Positions 12,001-23,500 are shown, counted from the stretch's first letter. The stretch is DNA of 64,000 nucleotides from Rhizoclosmatium globosum (GCA_002104985.1 MCGO01000003.1:868001-932000), one strand, 5' to 3'. The notes: a model not told the origin generated them from the letters alone. Program-made: numbers and translations.

Positions 12001-14964
12001 GATTGGGTTGGCTTCCCACTTTGACAGCACTCTTCTTGTATCATGAGCAGACCAGAAAGCAGTGATTTTGGGGCCCCAGCCCAAGGGCTCTACTTTGAGA
12101 CTGCAGGCCAAGTTGAGGAACTGCTCGCCCTACAGAGGCTGCTCCCGTGCACTTTCTTGACACGTTTTGCAGTGAAACCTACTGATTTGTACTCTCTCTA
12201 ATGCTTGCCAAATATCTTTCCTTAACTAGCAGGTTTACTTAGTAAAAGTTTCAAAATCACGAGCACTGCCACATTTCTGAAATTTCAAATGATTGGGTTG
12301 GCTTCCCACTTTGACAGCACTCTTCTTGTATCATGAGCAGACCAGAAAGCAGTGATTTTGGGGCCCCAGCCCAAGGGGCTCTACTTTGAGACTGCAGGCC
12401 AAGTTGAGGAACTGCTCGCCCTACAGAGGCTGCTCCCGTGCACTTTCTTGACACGTTTTGCAGTGAAACCTACTGATTTGTACTCTCTCTAATGCTTGCC
12501 AAATATCTTTCCTTAACTAGCAGGTTTACTTAGTAAAAGTTTCAAAATCACGAGCACTGCCACATTTCTGAAATTTCAAATTGATTGGGTTGGCTTCCCA
12601 CTTTGACAGCACTCTTCTTGTATCATGAGCAGACCAGAAAGCAGTGATTTTGGGGCCCCAGCCCAAGGGCTCTACTTTGAGACTGCAGGCCAAGTTGAGG
12701 AACTGCTCGCCCTACAGAGGCTGCTCCCGTGCACTTTCTTGACACGTTTTGCAGTGAAACCTACTGATTTGTACTCTCTCTAATGCTTGCCAAATATCTT
12801 TCCTTAACTAGCAGGTTTACTTAGTAAAAGTTTCAAAATCACGAGCACTGCCACATTTCTGAAATTTCAAATTGATTGGGTTGGCTTCCCACTTTGACAG
12901 CACTCTTCTTGTATCATGAGCAGACCAGAAAGCAGTGATTTTGGGGCCCCAGCCCAAGGGGCTCTACTTTGAGACTGCAGGCCAAGTTGAGGAACTGCTC
13001 GCCCTACAGAGGCTGCTCCCGTGCACTTTCTTGACACGTTTTGCAGTGAAACCTACTGATTTGTACTCTCTCTAATGCTTGCCAAATATCTTTCCTTAAC
13101 TAGCAGGTTTACTTAGTAAAAGTTTCAAAATCACGAGCACTGCCACATTTCTGAAATTTCAAATTGATTGGGTTGGCTTCCCACTTTGACAGCACTCTTC
13201 TTGTATCATGAGCAGACCAGAAAGCAGTGATTTTGGGGCCCCAGCCCAAGGGGCTCTACTTTGAGACTGCAGGCCAAGTTGAGGAACTGCTCGCCCTACA
13301 GAGGCTGCTCCCGTGCACTTTCTTGACACGTTTTGCAGTGAAACCTACTGATTTGTACTCTCTCTAATGCTTGCCAAATATCTTTCCTTAACTAGCAGGT
13401 TTACTTAGTAAAAGTTTCAAAATCACGAGCACTGCCACATTTCTGAAATTTCAAATTGATTGGGTTGGCTTCCCACTTTGACAGCACTCTTCTTGTATCA
13501 TGAGCAGACCAGAAAGCAGTGATTTTGGGGCCCCAGCCCAAGGGGCTCTACTTTGAGACTGCAGGCCAAGTTGAGGAACTGCTCGCCCTACAGAGGCTGC
13601 TCCCGTGCACTTTCTTGACACGTTTTGCAGTGAAACCTACTGATTTGTACTCTCTCTAATGCTTGCCAAATATCTTTCCTTAACTAGCAGGTTTACTTAG
13701 TAAAAGTTTCAAATCACGAGCACTGCCACATTTCTGAAATTTCAAATTGATTGGGTTGGCTTCCCACTTTGACAGCACTCTTCTTGTATCATGAGCAGAC
13801 CAGAAAGCAGTGATTTTGGGGCCCCAGCCCAAGGAGCTCTACTTTGAGACTGCAGGCCAAGTTGAGGAACTGCTCGCCCTACAGAGGCTGCTCCCGTGCA
13901 CTTTCTTGACACGTTTTGCAGTGAAACCTACTGATTTGTACTCTCTCTAATGCTTGCCAAATATCTTTCCTTAACTAGCAGGTTTACTTAGTAAAAGTTT
14001 CAAAATCACGAGCACTGCCACATTTCTGAAATTTCAAATCGATTGGGTTGGCTTCCCACTTTGACAGCACTCTTCTTGTATCATGAGCAGACCAGAAAGC
14101 AGTGATTTTGGGGCCCCAGCCCAAGGGGCTCTACTTTGAGACTGCAGGCCAAGTTGAGGAACTGCTCGCCCTACAGAGGCTGCTCCCGTGCACTTTCTTG
14201 ACACGTTTTGCAGTGAAACCTACTGATTTGTACTCTCTCTAATGCTTGCCAAATATCTTTCCTTAACTAGCAGGTTTACTTAGTAAAAGTTTCAAAATCA
14301 CGAGCACTGCCACATTTCTGAAATTTCAAATTGATTGGGTTGGCTTCCCACTTTGACAGCACTCTTCTTGTATCATGAGCAGACCAGAAAGCAGTGATTT
14401 TGGGGCCCCAGCCCAAGGGGCTCTACTTTGAGACTGCAGGCCAAGTTGAGGAACTGCTCGCCCTACAGAGGCTGCTCCCGTGCACTTTCTTGACACGTTT
14501 TGCAGTGAAACCTACTGATTTGTACTCTCTCTAATGCTTGCCAAATATCTTTCCTTAACTAGCAGGTTTACTTAGTAAAAGTTTCAAAATCACGAGCACT
14601 GCCACATTTCTGAAATTTCAAATTGATTGGGTTGGCTTCCCACTTTGACAGCACTCTTCTTGTATCATGAGCAGACCAGAAAGCAGTGATTTTGGGGCCC
14701 CAGCCCAAGGAGCTCTACTTTGAGACTGCAGGCCAAGTTGAGGAACTGCTCGCCCTACAGAGGCTGCTCCCGTGCACTTTCTTGACACGTTTTGCAGTGA
14801 AACCTACTGATTTGTACTCTCTCTAATGCTTGCCAAATATCTTTCCTTAACTAGCAGGTTTACTTAGTAAAAGTTTCAAAATCACGAGCACTGCCACATT
14901 TCTGAAATTTCAAATCGATTGGGTTGGCTTCCCACTTTGACAGCACTCTTCTTGTATCATGAGA
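1..14964. repeat. 292-bp tandem satellite array, 51 full units plus 84 bp
   Basis: The unit starts ATCACGAGCACTGCC and recurs every 292 bp with almost no change. Full units run from base 1 to 14880, and a partial unit stops at about 14964, where the sequence changes to AGCGCCGGG. The total is 12 bases short of 51 x 292. I can assign these to single-base deletions: six units lack unit position 36, four lack one G of the GGGG run at unit 121-124, one lacks the C in ATCACGAG and one lacks an A near the unit end. Position 36 is otherwise C or T. The left end is outside the window, so the real array is longer. Such uniformity indicates homogenisation by unequal exchange or gene conversion. Each unit holds an ATTTTGG motif followed by a GCCCC/GGGGC hairpin (see findings). 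I recognised no tRNA, 5S rRNA or known snRNA. Confidence 0.98.
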
Positions 14965-16776
14965 AGCGCCGGGAAAATCTGTTGAGTTTGGTCAAAGTAG
15001 AACTCGCTTGGTGTCAGTGAGATAGATTACGAAGTTTGTCTGTTGACTACGTGAGTTGAGCCAATTGCAAGTAGTTGTAACGATGGATCCAGGTTTCTTT
15101 GAAAATAGTTGAAGAATATGCCTTCCAAATTCATAAGCTGTGCAGTTTATGAGTCGATAGTTTGGCATTACTTGATATGCAACTCTCAGGACTGAATTTT
15201 TCGTATTTAAATAGATCGCGTTGATAGAAGTTCGAATGGGGTTGTGCCTGGTAAGGTGAAACTCTCAAAAAAAGAAACTCCCCTTCTTCCAGTATGCAAG
15301 GCTGCCACCGCACGCCTGTGAGAGGATTGCCGTATTAGTATCTTGATTTGAATGAATGTCTGCGTTGGAGCCTTCAGCACGGATACAGTAGCAAAGTGAG
15401 AGGAGGACTTCGTCCAGCAACCAAGCACTCACCTCATTTTACAGTCACAGATAACTCCGTCAGTCATGTCAAAACACTCCATCAGCTGCATTTGAATTGG
15501 GAACAGCCACATCCAGCACTGCTGCAGCGCTTCGCAAAAAGGTCTCCGAGCCTTGTCCTGAGATGGAACCAATGCCATTGCGAAATATTTAAGCGGGTTG
15601 TGAAGTGTGCAGCAATTTCTTCTTTGCTGAACTGGATACTTGTTTTACGCACGACGACCGACAATTTGAAGGTACTGAGCGACCTTTTAACAAGCAATTG
15701 ATGCTATTTGGTTGGGTTGACGTCAGAGCGATTCATAACAGTCCTGTTGAATTCTTACATCAACGTGCGATTCTTCAGCAGTGCTTCGGAGTTCGGGTGA
15801 CAAGGACGCAGATATGTCGGACATGCTGCTTCAAACTTCCAGTTCAACGAGATACTACGTTAATTCAAGATACAGTTGTTCAAATACGTGATTGAGGCTA
15901 TATAGGTGATTTTGGATTAGAAGACGGGAATGTGTGGTGACAAAGTATAGGATTATTACCGAATAATACTTGTGGACAACAATGTGGCTCAGATTTTGCG
16001 CATTTGTTCTAGTTTTTTGAGTCAGAGTTTTGAGAAAGGAAGGGTGGATTGATGAAAGAGGATTCTGCGTTTGAGAGATTGGGGCGTGGATTGAATTGGA
16101 GTTGAGGACACGCGATCTTGGTTGAAGTTGGAGTTGAAGATAGTTTTAGACTGGAAGAAACAGTCTTTGGATGTGATGTTGACGATGGTGGCCAGTCAGT
16201 GGTGCAACACATTGTCCCCACTTTGTCCACACTTTGTCCAGTGGGTTAAGAGGGTCCAGTGGGTGTCGAATCTGTTGTTTGGTGGTCGGGTTAAAAGAAG
16301 AACGAGTGGGTTTATCGTTGATGTGTTTGTTGAGGATTCCGGAGGAGAAGGAGGATTCGACCATGCAGAGACTTGGGTTGAATCTCGCACAGACATTCGA
16401 CGTTCTGTGGTTTACGCGATTCAAGTTGAGTGTGTTTGAGGAGTATCCGAGTTATTGTACCTCTGATTAGAGATGGGACGGGGTCTGACCAAGGCACCTG
16501 GAATAGACCTCTGCGGATTGAACGAAGCGAAGAATACGTAATGCAAGCGGAGGTGGTGCTTCAGGAGCGTCTCCGTTGGATGAACTCGTTGTCGACAATG
16601 AAGACTCCGACGACCTTTTATCCACAAAATTAATGCCAATGGAAGCTGAAGGAAGTGATCGGTAAGCGCGTCTCGTGGTCGAATACAGTGGTGATGGGGG
16701 TTGATGTTTGAAGCAGATAACTTTGTTTGGTCCTTCACGACGCGAAAACAAGTCCGACATCTAAAATGCTTCAAAG
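14965..16776. other. array flank, no supported gene
   Basis: About 1.8 kb of unique-looking sequence lies between the satellite and the first supported gene. Open frames of 60-122 codons occur on both strands (for example 15348-15701 plus and 16421-16789 minus). They overlap one another, mostly lack an ATG, and show no splice pattern I could join into a longer product. A copy of the 21-bp direct-repeat motif also found at 20053, 30608 and 34459 sits here in reverse orientation (16219-16239). I see no recognisable gene. Confidence 0.5.
16219..16239 (-). repeat. GGACAAAGTG-type double repeat motif, reversed copy
   Basis: Read on the minus strand, this is two near-copies of GGACAAAGTG separated by one T, followed by a third degenerate copy. 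The same 21-bp block occurs on the plus strand at 20053-20073, 30608-30628 and 34459-34479. In those three cases it marks the left edge of the 2-2.5 kb dispersed repeat. Here it stands without that repeat. Role unknown. Confidence 0.85.
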
Positions 16777-18031
16777 AACCCGGCTCCACATAAAGAATAT
16801 CCTCCCATTCAAGCCGAAAACTTCGACCGTAAAGACTCTAAATTCCATGGCAATAACGCGGTAGCGACACTCACCAACCTTGTTCTTCTTTTCGCTGATA
16901 CTTTGATTAGAACAAGGTTGTTCCATGTCAGACAGAGGCCGTTTCCACCATCACTGAATCCGAAGCCACTATTTCATCGCTGGAACTGGAATACAGTGTT
17001 GGTGTTAGTATGCTCGCATTGTATTCCACGTTTTCTTTATCTCGTACTCATTTCTTTTTAGCTCCCTATACAGCATTCCGCTCTTCCGATTCAGCCTCGC
17101 AACAATTTCTCGCAAGAATTTTGTGATATATTCCCTGCTCTACCGATTCAGCCCCGCAAAAATGTTGTTAAGACAGAATTAGGTCTTCGAAAGCCTTCAG
17201 ATCAAAGCCAAATGACAAACTCCATTCCCATACCATCAATGAAGCACCATAATCAAGGAAAGACTCAGTTTCCTGTTCGTCCAGCGCCACCTCGGCCGTG
17301 TGGATTCAAAAATTTCTCTAAATCTTCTTTGTCTAAGGAATCTGTGAGGTCTGATATACGCAAGGATGTTAAAAACAAGCAATCTAAAACAGTAAGCACT
17401 CACAAAGCTGCATCGTATTTCTAACACTCAAACAACAGAGCGATTTATCAAAATTGTCTCAAAATCTTAGCCTGACTTATATTGTACGTGTTCATCAATC
17501 TGAGTTCCTTATTCATATTCTGCCGTTTCAGCCATCTATCGACAACGAACCGACTTTTGCTTCTTTGTCACCACTGTTCTCTCCGATTATAATTTCACGG
17601 GGCCGCCAATCAGATCCGACTGAAAATGTAACGCCTGCTTTCACTCTTCATCCAGCCCATGTTGATTTCATATGACAGAATACCGACCTCACATTCGATT
17701 TGCTTCTTTTTGACATTGCCGCTTCACAAGCGAAATCTCAAAATCTTGGCTCCGATGAGATGGTTTGTATTCGTCGGTGAAATATCAGAGTCTTACTTTG
17801 TTTTATTAGTTTCCTTCCAAGTACCATCTTGAAAGCATGGGTGACCATAAGCAGGAACGTAGCTGCTTAGCTGACACCAACAAAGCCGAAGTTGAAATTC
17901 AAGAATCGTTTTCTAGTATTCACCAGCAACATCATTCAATCGAGATTGTGAATATCGATGCTTCCTCCTCCTCAATTTTCAATCACGACAAAATCGCCTA
18001 TGCACATAATACTAAACGTGTGAACCCTTAG
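16777..18031 (+). CDS. unrecognised 7-exon gene, 5' end not found
   Basis: I do not recognise the family. Seven exons join without a stop: 16777-16860, 16911-17003, 17062-17391, 17439-17483, 17532-17627, 17679-17762 and 17810-18031 (TAG). Every exon is a multiple of three, so every intron is phase 0. The introns are 47-58 bp and run from GT (gtaagc, gtacgt, gtaacg, gttagt) to AG. The joined frame gives 317 residues. It is hydrophilic and rich in Ser, Lys and Pro, with two related PIQPR(N/K)N segments in exon 3 and no signal peptide, membrane segment or domain I can name. The start is unresolved. The first exon begins after a possible acceptor at 16776 and there is a stop just upstream, so a short start exon (as in other genes here) is likely but was not found. 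The last 29 bases fall inside the left arm of an inverted repeat. Retention of frame across six introns is the main evidence that it is real. Confidence 0.6.
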
Positions 18032-18255
18032 AATAAAAAGGTTTTATGAAGTTTCTGTTCGTTTTTAATATTATATCAATATCAAAAGTAAATGCATTCA
18101 AAACTGGAAAATAGGTTAGAGGATGGAGGATGGATTCAGTTGGAGAAACATAGTTGCAAAACAATGAGGAAACAAGTCAGCTACAGGCTAAAGCGAAACC
18201 ATATGGAGAAACAAAATTGAAACTTCAGTTGTGTCTCATCACTGGAACGTGAATG
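18003..18255 (+). repeat. left arm of 253-bp inverted repeat
   Basis: This arm pairs in reverse complement with 19795-20047, with a few mismatches and small indels. It begins inside the last exon of the gene at 16777-18031, so the arm contains that gene's last codons (TKRVNP and stop) and its 3' untranslated region. The spacer is about 1.54 kb and carries relic genes. A third, more diverged copy of part of this segment lies at about 30335-30475. Confidence 0.85.
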
Positions 18256-18322
18256 TGATGCTAAAGATATTCAACCCAAAACGGTATTTGAACCAATCAT
18301 TGCTTTTTTCTTATCGTTCACA

Positions 18323-18564
18323 ATGCAGAACACTGATGTTAAAGCTCAGTTTGTCACAAAATCTGACACCAAGCGTTTCTCCTGGGGTTTCAAGAAGACT
18401 GATTATGTACGCATTAACTTGTTTCTAACATATCATTCTAATTATGTTTGCAGTCTCACCCAGATGACCCTCGTTCCACTCAAGTCACTAAACAGTCCAA
18501 AAATCCTTCATCATGGGCATCTTTTAAATTCTTTTCTTGTGGCTCGTCCAAAGACACCATCTAA
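18323..18564 (+). CDS. possible small two-exon gene
   Basis: An ATG at 18323 opens exon 18323-18406, which begins MQNTDVKAQF. A clean intron follows (gtacgc, CTAAC-like branch point, tttgcag) at 18407-18453, then exon 18454-18564 to TAA. The product would be 64 residues, basic and Ser-rich, with no recognised domain. Without splicing, a different frame continues to 18892. It lies inside the spacer of the inverted repeat beside decayed genes, so it may itself be the surviving 5' part of a broken gene. Evidence is limited to the splice signals and open frame. Confidence 0.3.
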
Positions 18565-18799
18565 AACTTTCAGCCATAAATTATTTCTAGAGGCACAGCA
18601 AACACATTTTGTTAGACATGGGGGATTTGGTCTTGTGGATACTTTTGAATTGCACCCTCCTTATCACGCACCCTTAAGTCGAAGAAAAAGTAAAGAAAGA
18701 CATCATATTGAAATCAAAAGCTTACGCTACTCCAGTCGATATTCCGTTAAGCGTAGATCACAATTCCGTAGAAGAAACCCTCTCGAAAGCAGTAACTCG

Positions 18800-19183
18800 T
18801 ATGAACACAGCAAGAAAGCAGTTCCTGTTTTTTTATCACCACGAGAGCTATTAATCATGGGCCCAGTGATATACTACAATGGTCAGTCATGAGTAGTAAT
18901 AAGCCCTTTCATCCCAACGGAGTCAGGAAACTGGTTCTCAATCCCATCATCGACCTCTACTTCTCCAGAGACTCCAACGCTTAGCTCAAGACCTGCTATT
19001 CCAATCCTTCCTTTAAGTATTTCCCTCCAACACCAAACCCTTTTTTCGCCCACTTATAGCACTGTGGAGATTGAACATATCACCATAAAACCTTCAAAGC
19101 CCTCTAAGAGTGTTAAGTCAAAGCCAATCAAGTTGCTTTCCGTAACATCTTTCTCTCGCAACATTGCCTCGACCCGTCGTTGA
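18800..19183 (+). pseudogene. SSTRR-family copy A, last exon, in-frame TGA
   Basis: This is a homologue of the last exon of the gene at 37233-37803. It keeps the core GPVIYYNGQ, then has TGA at 18890-18892 where the open copy has Trp in QPWVLVSPF. The same frame continues without another stop for 96 codons through SPFIPTESGNW and KSKPIKLLS to the family ending STRR and TGA at 19181-19183. The expected second exon is not recognisable upstream. Either the copy is dead or the internal TGA is read through; copy B has TGA at the same codon. Function unknown. Confidence 0.65.
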
Positions 19184-19328
19184 CGTCTTTAAGTTTTTTG
19201 TATTTCTCTTAACCTATTCGATACCATTGATTTTTCAGTTTGGTATTGAATTTAATTGCGTTTTTTCTTTGGATTTCAATAAATTCACTGTGTTTCAAAC
19301 TCGAATCATTTTTGTCATTAGACCCTTT

Positions 19329-19690
19329 CTAACGAAACTCTGACGTTTCAATTTTATTTCCTGAAGCAATGGTGGGAATAAAATCTGGGCATCCATCTAA
19401 AGCCCATCCATGTACTATCTTTGAGTGAGGAATGATGAAAGCCAACTTCGAACTCACGGCAATCTGAATCAAAACCACTAAGCCTTCTTTTGAGAACTTG
19501 CAGTCAAAGCCAGTGAACTGAGAGACTTGTAAGCTCTGCCCACAGCTTGCGGCGGATTGCAAGGGCTGTGTCAATCAAGTCGACACTTTCGAGTACATAA
19601 ATAACTGGATTTAAGGAGGTCTTGAAGTGAATCCTTCCAGTGTCCTTGGGATAGACATTGGCTTGGGACAGATTCGTGATCAGTCGCGCG
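19329..19690 (-). pseudogene. relic resembling a DEDD 3'-5' exonuclease
   Basis: On the minus strand one frame reads LITNLSQANVYPKDTG and continues through ALAIRRKLWAEL to about 19520. It then shifts by one base into a second frame that reads FTGFDCKFSKEGLVVLIQIA and ends at 19329. The second segment resembles the first motif of RNase D/WRN-type exonucleases (GFDxE followed by ALIQIA and a hydrophobic strand), but the usual catalytic Glu is Lys. The frame break and the Lys suggest a dead copy. The family assignment rests on one motif and is tentative. It sits in the inverted-repeat spacer, convergent with SSTRR copy A. Confidence 0.35.
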
Positions 19691-19794
19691 CATCCATTGT
19701 CTTCTCAGCCTTGGTGGTGAAGATGGAGCCTCCGCAGATGAAAAAATGAGTAAGAGGCAGGGGAATACGACGCTAACACACCGACACCAGCAAT

Positions 19795-20047
19795 ACATTC
19801 ACATTCCAGCGATGAGACACAACTGAAGTTTCAATTTTGTTTCTCCATGGTTACGCTTTAGGTTGTAGTTGACTTGTTTCCTCATCGTCTTGCAACTATC
19901 GCTTTCCAACTGAATCCATCCTCCATCCTCTAACCTATTTTCCAGTTGAGAATGCATTTACTTTTGATATTGATATAATATTAAAAACGAACAGAAACTT
20001 CATAAAACCTTTTTATTCTAAGGGTTCACGCGTTTAGTATTCTTGTG
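19795..20047 (-). repeat. right arm of 253-bp inverted repeat
   Basis: Reverse complement of 18003-18255. On its minus strand it carries the same terminal codons (TKRVNP, stop) and 3' flank as the gene ending at 18031, but the rest of that gene is missing. The 21-bp GGACAAAGTG block follows six bases later, so this arm abuts the dispersed repeat. Confidence 0.85.
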
Positions 20048-20334
20048 TTTTTGGACAAAGTGTGGACAAAGTGTTTTTGACAGACGTGGTCATTAAGCTG
20101 TCATGTCATCAATCCACCAGGCATCCACATACAGTTCATCCATCGCCGATACGCTTCTTATTAACTTGAACGTTCAGCCAAGAGCCATGGCGAATCCCAT
20201 TCTGATACGTGGCAAACTCAGTCAAACCCACCGCCACTCCAATCTTGCGAACTAAACAAACTTGGACGATAAAGTTCTTCCGAAGCATTCTCCGCGTACC
20301 CCCTCACCAATCCACCTTGTCCGTAACTGATCCA
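20048..20334 (+). repeat. dispersed repeat copy R1, left part
   Basis: Start of the first of three degenerate copies of a 2-2.5 kb segment. It opens with the 21-bp block at 20053-20073 and aligns by eye with 30604 onward and 34455 onward, sharing patches around TTATNAACTTGAAC and CGAAGCAT. The copy is cut at 20334 by the copia element and resumes at 26744. The last five bases, ATCCA, are the target-site duplication. Confidence 0.75.
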
Positions 20335-20555
20335 TGTTTGACCCGCTAGACGCGAGTTAGATCGACGAAGTCCTGCATGTTCACCCGATCATCGTAGACA
20401 GCAGAGAATACATGGATTCCTGATGTTGGAGATGAGTAAGGAGTGGTAAATAAGGGAGTTTCTAGAACATTCCATCGTGTCTTATAATTGTCCGAAAGTA
20501 CAAACAATAAACACAACTCTTTTATTCCCAAAACACTCGCATTCCTGCTCAAACA
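20335..20555 (+). repeat. 5' LTR of copia element
   Basis: 221 bp, TG...CA ends, and no difference seen from the 3' LTR. It should hold the element's promoter and polyadenylation signals; AATAAA occurs near its 3' end (about 20507). Only 15 bases separate it from the gag ATG. Confidence 0.96.
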
Positions 20556-20570
20556 CAACATCAGCCTACA

Positions 20571-23500
20571 ATGTTCTCTGACAAAAACAAGGACGCCGAC
20601 TTCTTAATTAAGAAGTTCCAAAATACGTATACCGGGGGTTTGAATGCTCTCAATTGGACCCAATGTCAAAAAGACTTGGAAACTATTTTCAGCAGTCTGG
20701 GATTCTACAACGAGTTCAATGATGATATTTCCATTGATAATCTCGTGACGACCCAACATCCTGGTCAAAAGACCTTCACAGAACCAAACGCGCCTGTCAA
20801 ACTTCCAACCACAATTGAAGAAGGCGCACCAGATAATGATACTATCCAACAAAATATTCTCAAAAATGCTGAAAATTATCGAAACTATGAATACGACCAT
20901 GCCATCTACATTGGTGCTTGGAAAAACTATAACTACTCATTGGAGCAGCATGAGAAGGAGATGGAAAAATACAAAAAGGTTAAATCATCTCACGCTCAAG
21001 CATTCTCGAAACTTTATATGTTGTTTCCAAAGGATGGTGATCTTATTGACAAGGTGAAACGTCACGCGGATTATCAAAAGAATCCGACGTTGTTCTGCGC
21101 CATCAAAATTATTGGATCTGAAGTCTCCCATGTCGATAAATCTGGTACTCAAGCATCCGAATTTTTCACTAAAGTCCTTAATCTTGGAAACGCGTATAAA
21201 CGGAACGATGCTAACCAAATGAAGTCGTTCTTGAATGAAGCGGAAAAATGCCTCGACGAAGCCCAAGTATTAAAACCGAGGTACGCTACCAATGATGATA
21301 CATCCACACTTAACAACATTGTTGTGGATTTGATGTTGGCTGCGTGCAAGTCTGTTCTACCTGATCCGAACACCTCGATGGGACACTGCTTCATGGAACT
21401 AGCATCCGAGATTCGCCGTGACGGTAACTCAAAGTATAAAACCGCACGAGCTTTATTGGATAACATGAACAGCTGCCTTCGAGCATATCAAACGGAACTT
21501 GAAAAAGAAAACTCTGCCGCAAAAGCCAAAGCCAATGCCGCGTCATCCACCGCTCCCATCGATTACAAGGGGGGTCGTTACAGTCGCAATCGCGAAGATG
21601 ATCGCGCCGAACGTGGACGTGGAAATGATGGCAAAGGGCGTACAGATGCTGGAAGGAAACGTGGACACAGCGAACCCAGCAAAGACCAATGCGTCCTTCA
21701 TCCGTACGGAGTTCCTCATACACTTGAAGACTGCAATACCGTTAAGACAATGAGAGCAGCGGGGAAAGTGAAGGAGCTTACCCAGAAGATCAAGGATGCC
21801 AAAGATCGCTTGAAGAACAGCCAACGTGATGAGCACAACGGCAAGAAACTCAAGACGATCAAGAAGGAACGTGGAAACCACGTGGATACCAAGGACTTGG
21901 AAGAACTTGAGAATCTACTCAAAGTAAGTCCTTTAAACAATTACACTATAACTCACCAATCAAAAAGGAGGAAACTGGATCTTCCAAAGCCTGCCGAGTT
22001 ACAGTCGAAGACGAAACCGACAGAGAAAGTGGCAACCAGTCCTTCGAGTCTGACAGTGAATCCAACGACGACGAATGATGGATTCAAATTCAAGTCAGAA
22101 ATTACAAAAGACAATGTTTATTTATCTAACCTAATTGATACTCTGCTGAAAGAAGCGGGTTTATTTGAAATAAAAAGTTGTAGTTGTGTAAAATGCAACA
22201 AATTATCAGCAAATAAAGCAAATACGGATAAAAGCGAGACCAATGATATGGTTGACTGTGGCGCATCAAAATATATGACTCCCAAGAAGTCGGACTTGAT
22301 CGACTTTAAACCAACTAGTGGGCGATTCGTTTACCTCGCAAACGATTCCAAGATCCCGATAGAGGGATATGGAACAATCGTTTTAAATCTTGGAAACGGA
22401 ATAACGCGCAGAATAGAGAATGTTCTGTATGTTCCAGAATTATCAGACGCATTGATGTCAGTAACTCACTTGCTGGGTGATACGGACGATGCAATAGTAT
22501 TGGATAAGCATGCAGTACATCTTTATTTACGTAACATGAATCAAATGGTCCGTATTGGCAAACGCCACGGCGATCTATATTATTTGGAAATCTCGAAAAT
22601 CCGAAACACGCAACAACCAGTTGCGAACAATGTGAATAATAAAAAGAAAGAAGATAAATTAAAAGACGAAAAGAAAAAGAAGTTCATTATGCCCCAATCC
22701 CAAACTCGAAAAGTTGAGACTGATTATTTGAAATGGCATTACAAATTAAACCATGTTGGTGTTAAAGGCGTGTGCCGTACGCTTAAAGCAATGAATATTG
22801 AGTTCGACTTTTCAAAATGCGAAACAGATTGTCCAATTTGTGGACTGGTAGCAATCAAAAAGAAACCAGTCTACTCGGCAAATGCAACAGCGCCGAAGTT
22901 TGGACACACCTTATTTGAAGACACGTTTCCATTATTAGTCGAAACGTACCATCGACGACGTTACGCTAGTTTAATTGTGGATGCATACTCGAAATATAAA
23001 TGGATCTTATGGCACCACAATTTACAAAAACTTGATGAGAAGATCGCCGCATTTGGTGAGAAACTTGAACGAAGATATAATATCAAAATTGTTGAATGGA
23101 GATCCGATAGAGGTGAACTCGCAACAAATAGATTCGAAACTATATGTGAAAAGAATAATTGGGACCATAAACAGTCACCAAGCTACGTGAAGGAATTCAA
23201 TGGTGGAGTTGAACGACCAATAGGGGTCTCAGGACACCGCGCCGCAAGTTCGTTACAACATAGCACATTACCACCAAGCTTTATTGAATTCGCTTTAGAT
23301 TATACTATATTCACTGAAAACTTAACAATACATTCAACAACAAAACAAATACCTTGCCAACTATTACCACTACAACCAAAAATAGATTTACGAATCCTCC
23401 AGCCATTTGGTTGCCTAGCAATGAAGCTTATCCCTGAGGAGACACGAAGTGAGGTTAGAAAAGCCAATAGAAGCGAAAGAGACCCACTTGTCCGCCAGAC

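Noticed and set aside
4673..12454. Six identical 65-codon minus-strand frames in the satellite array
   Set aside because: They open only in units that lack unit position 36. The other 45 units break the frame, so this is an accident of a one-base deletion and not a gene.
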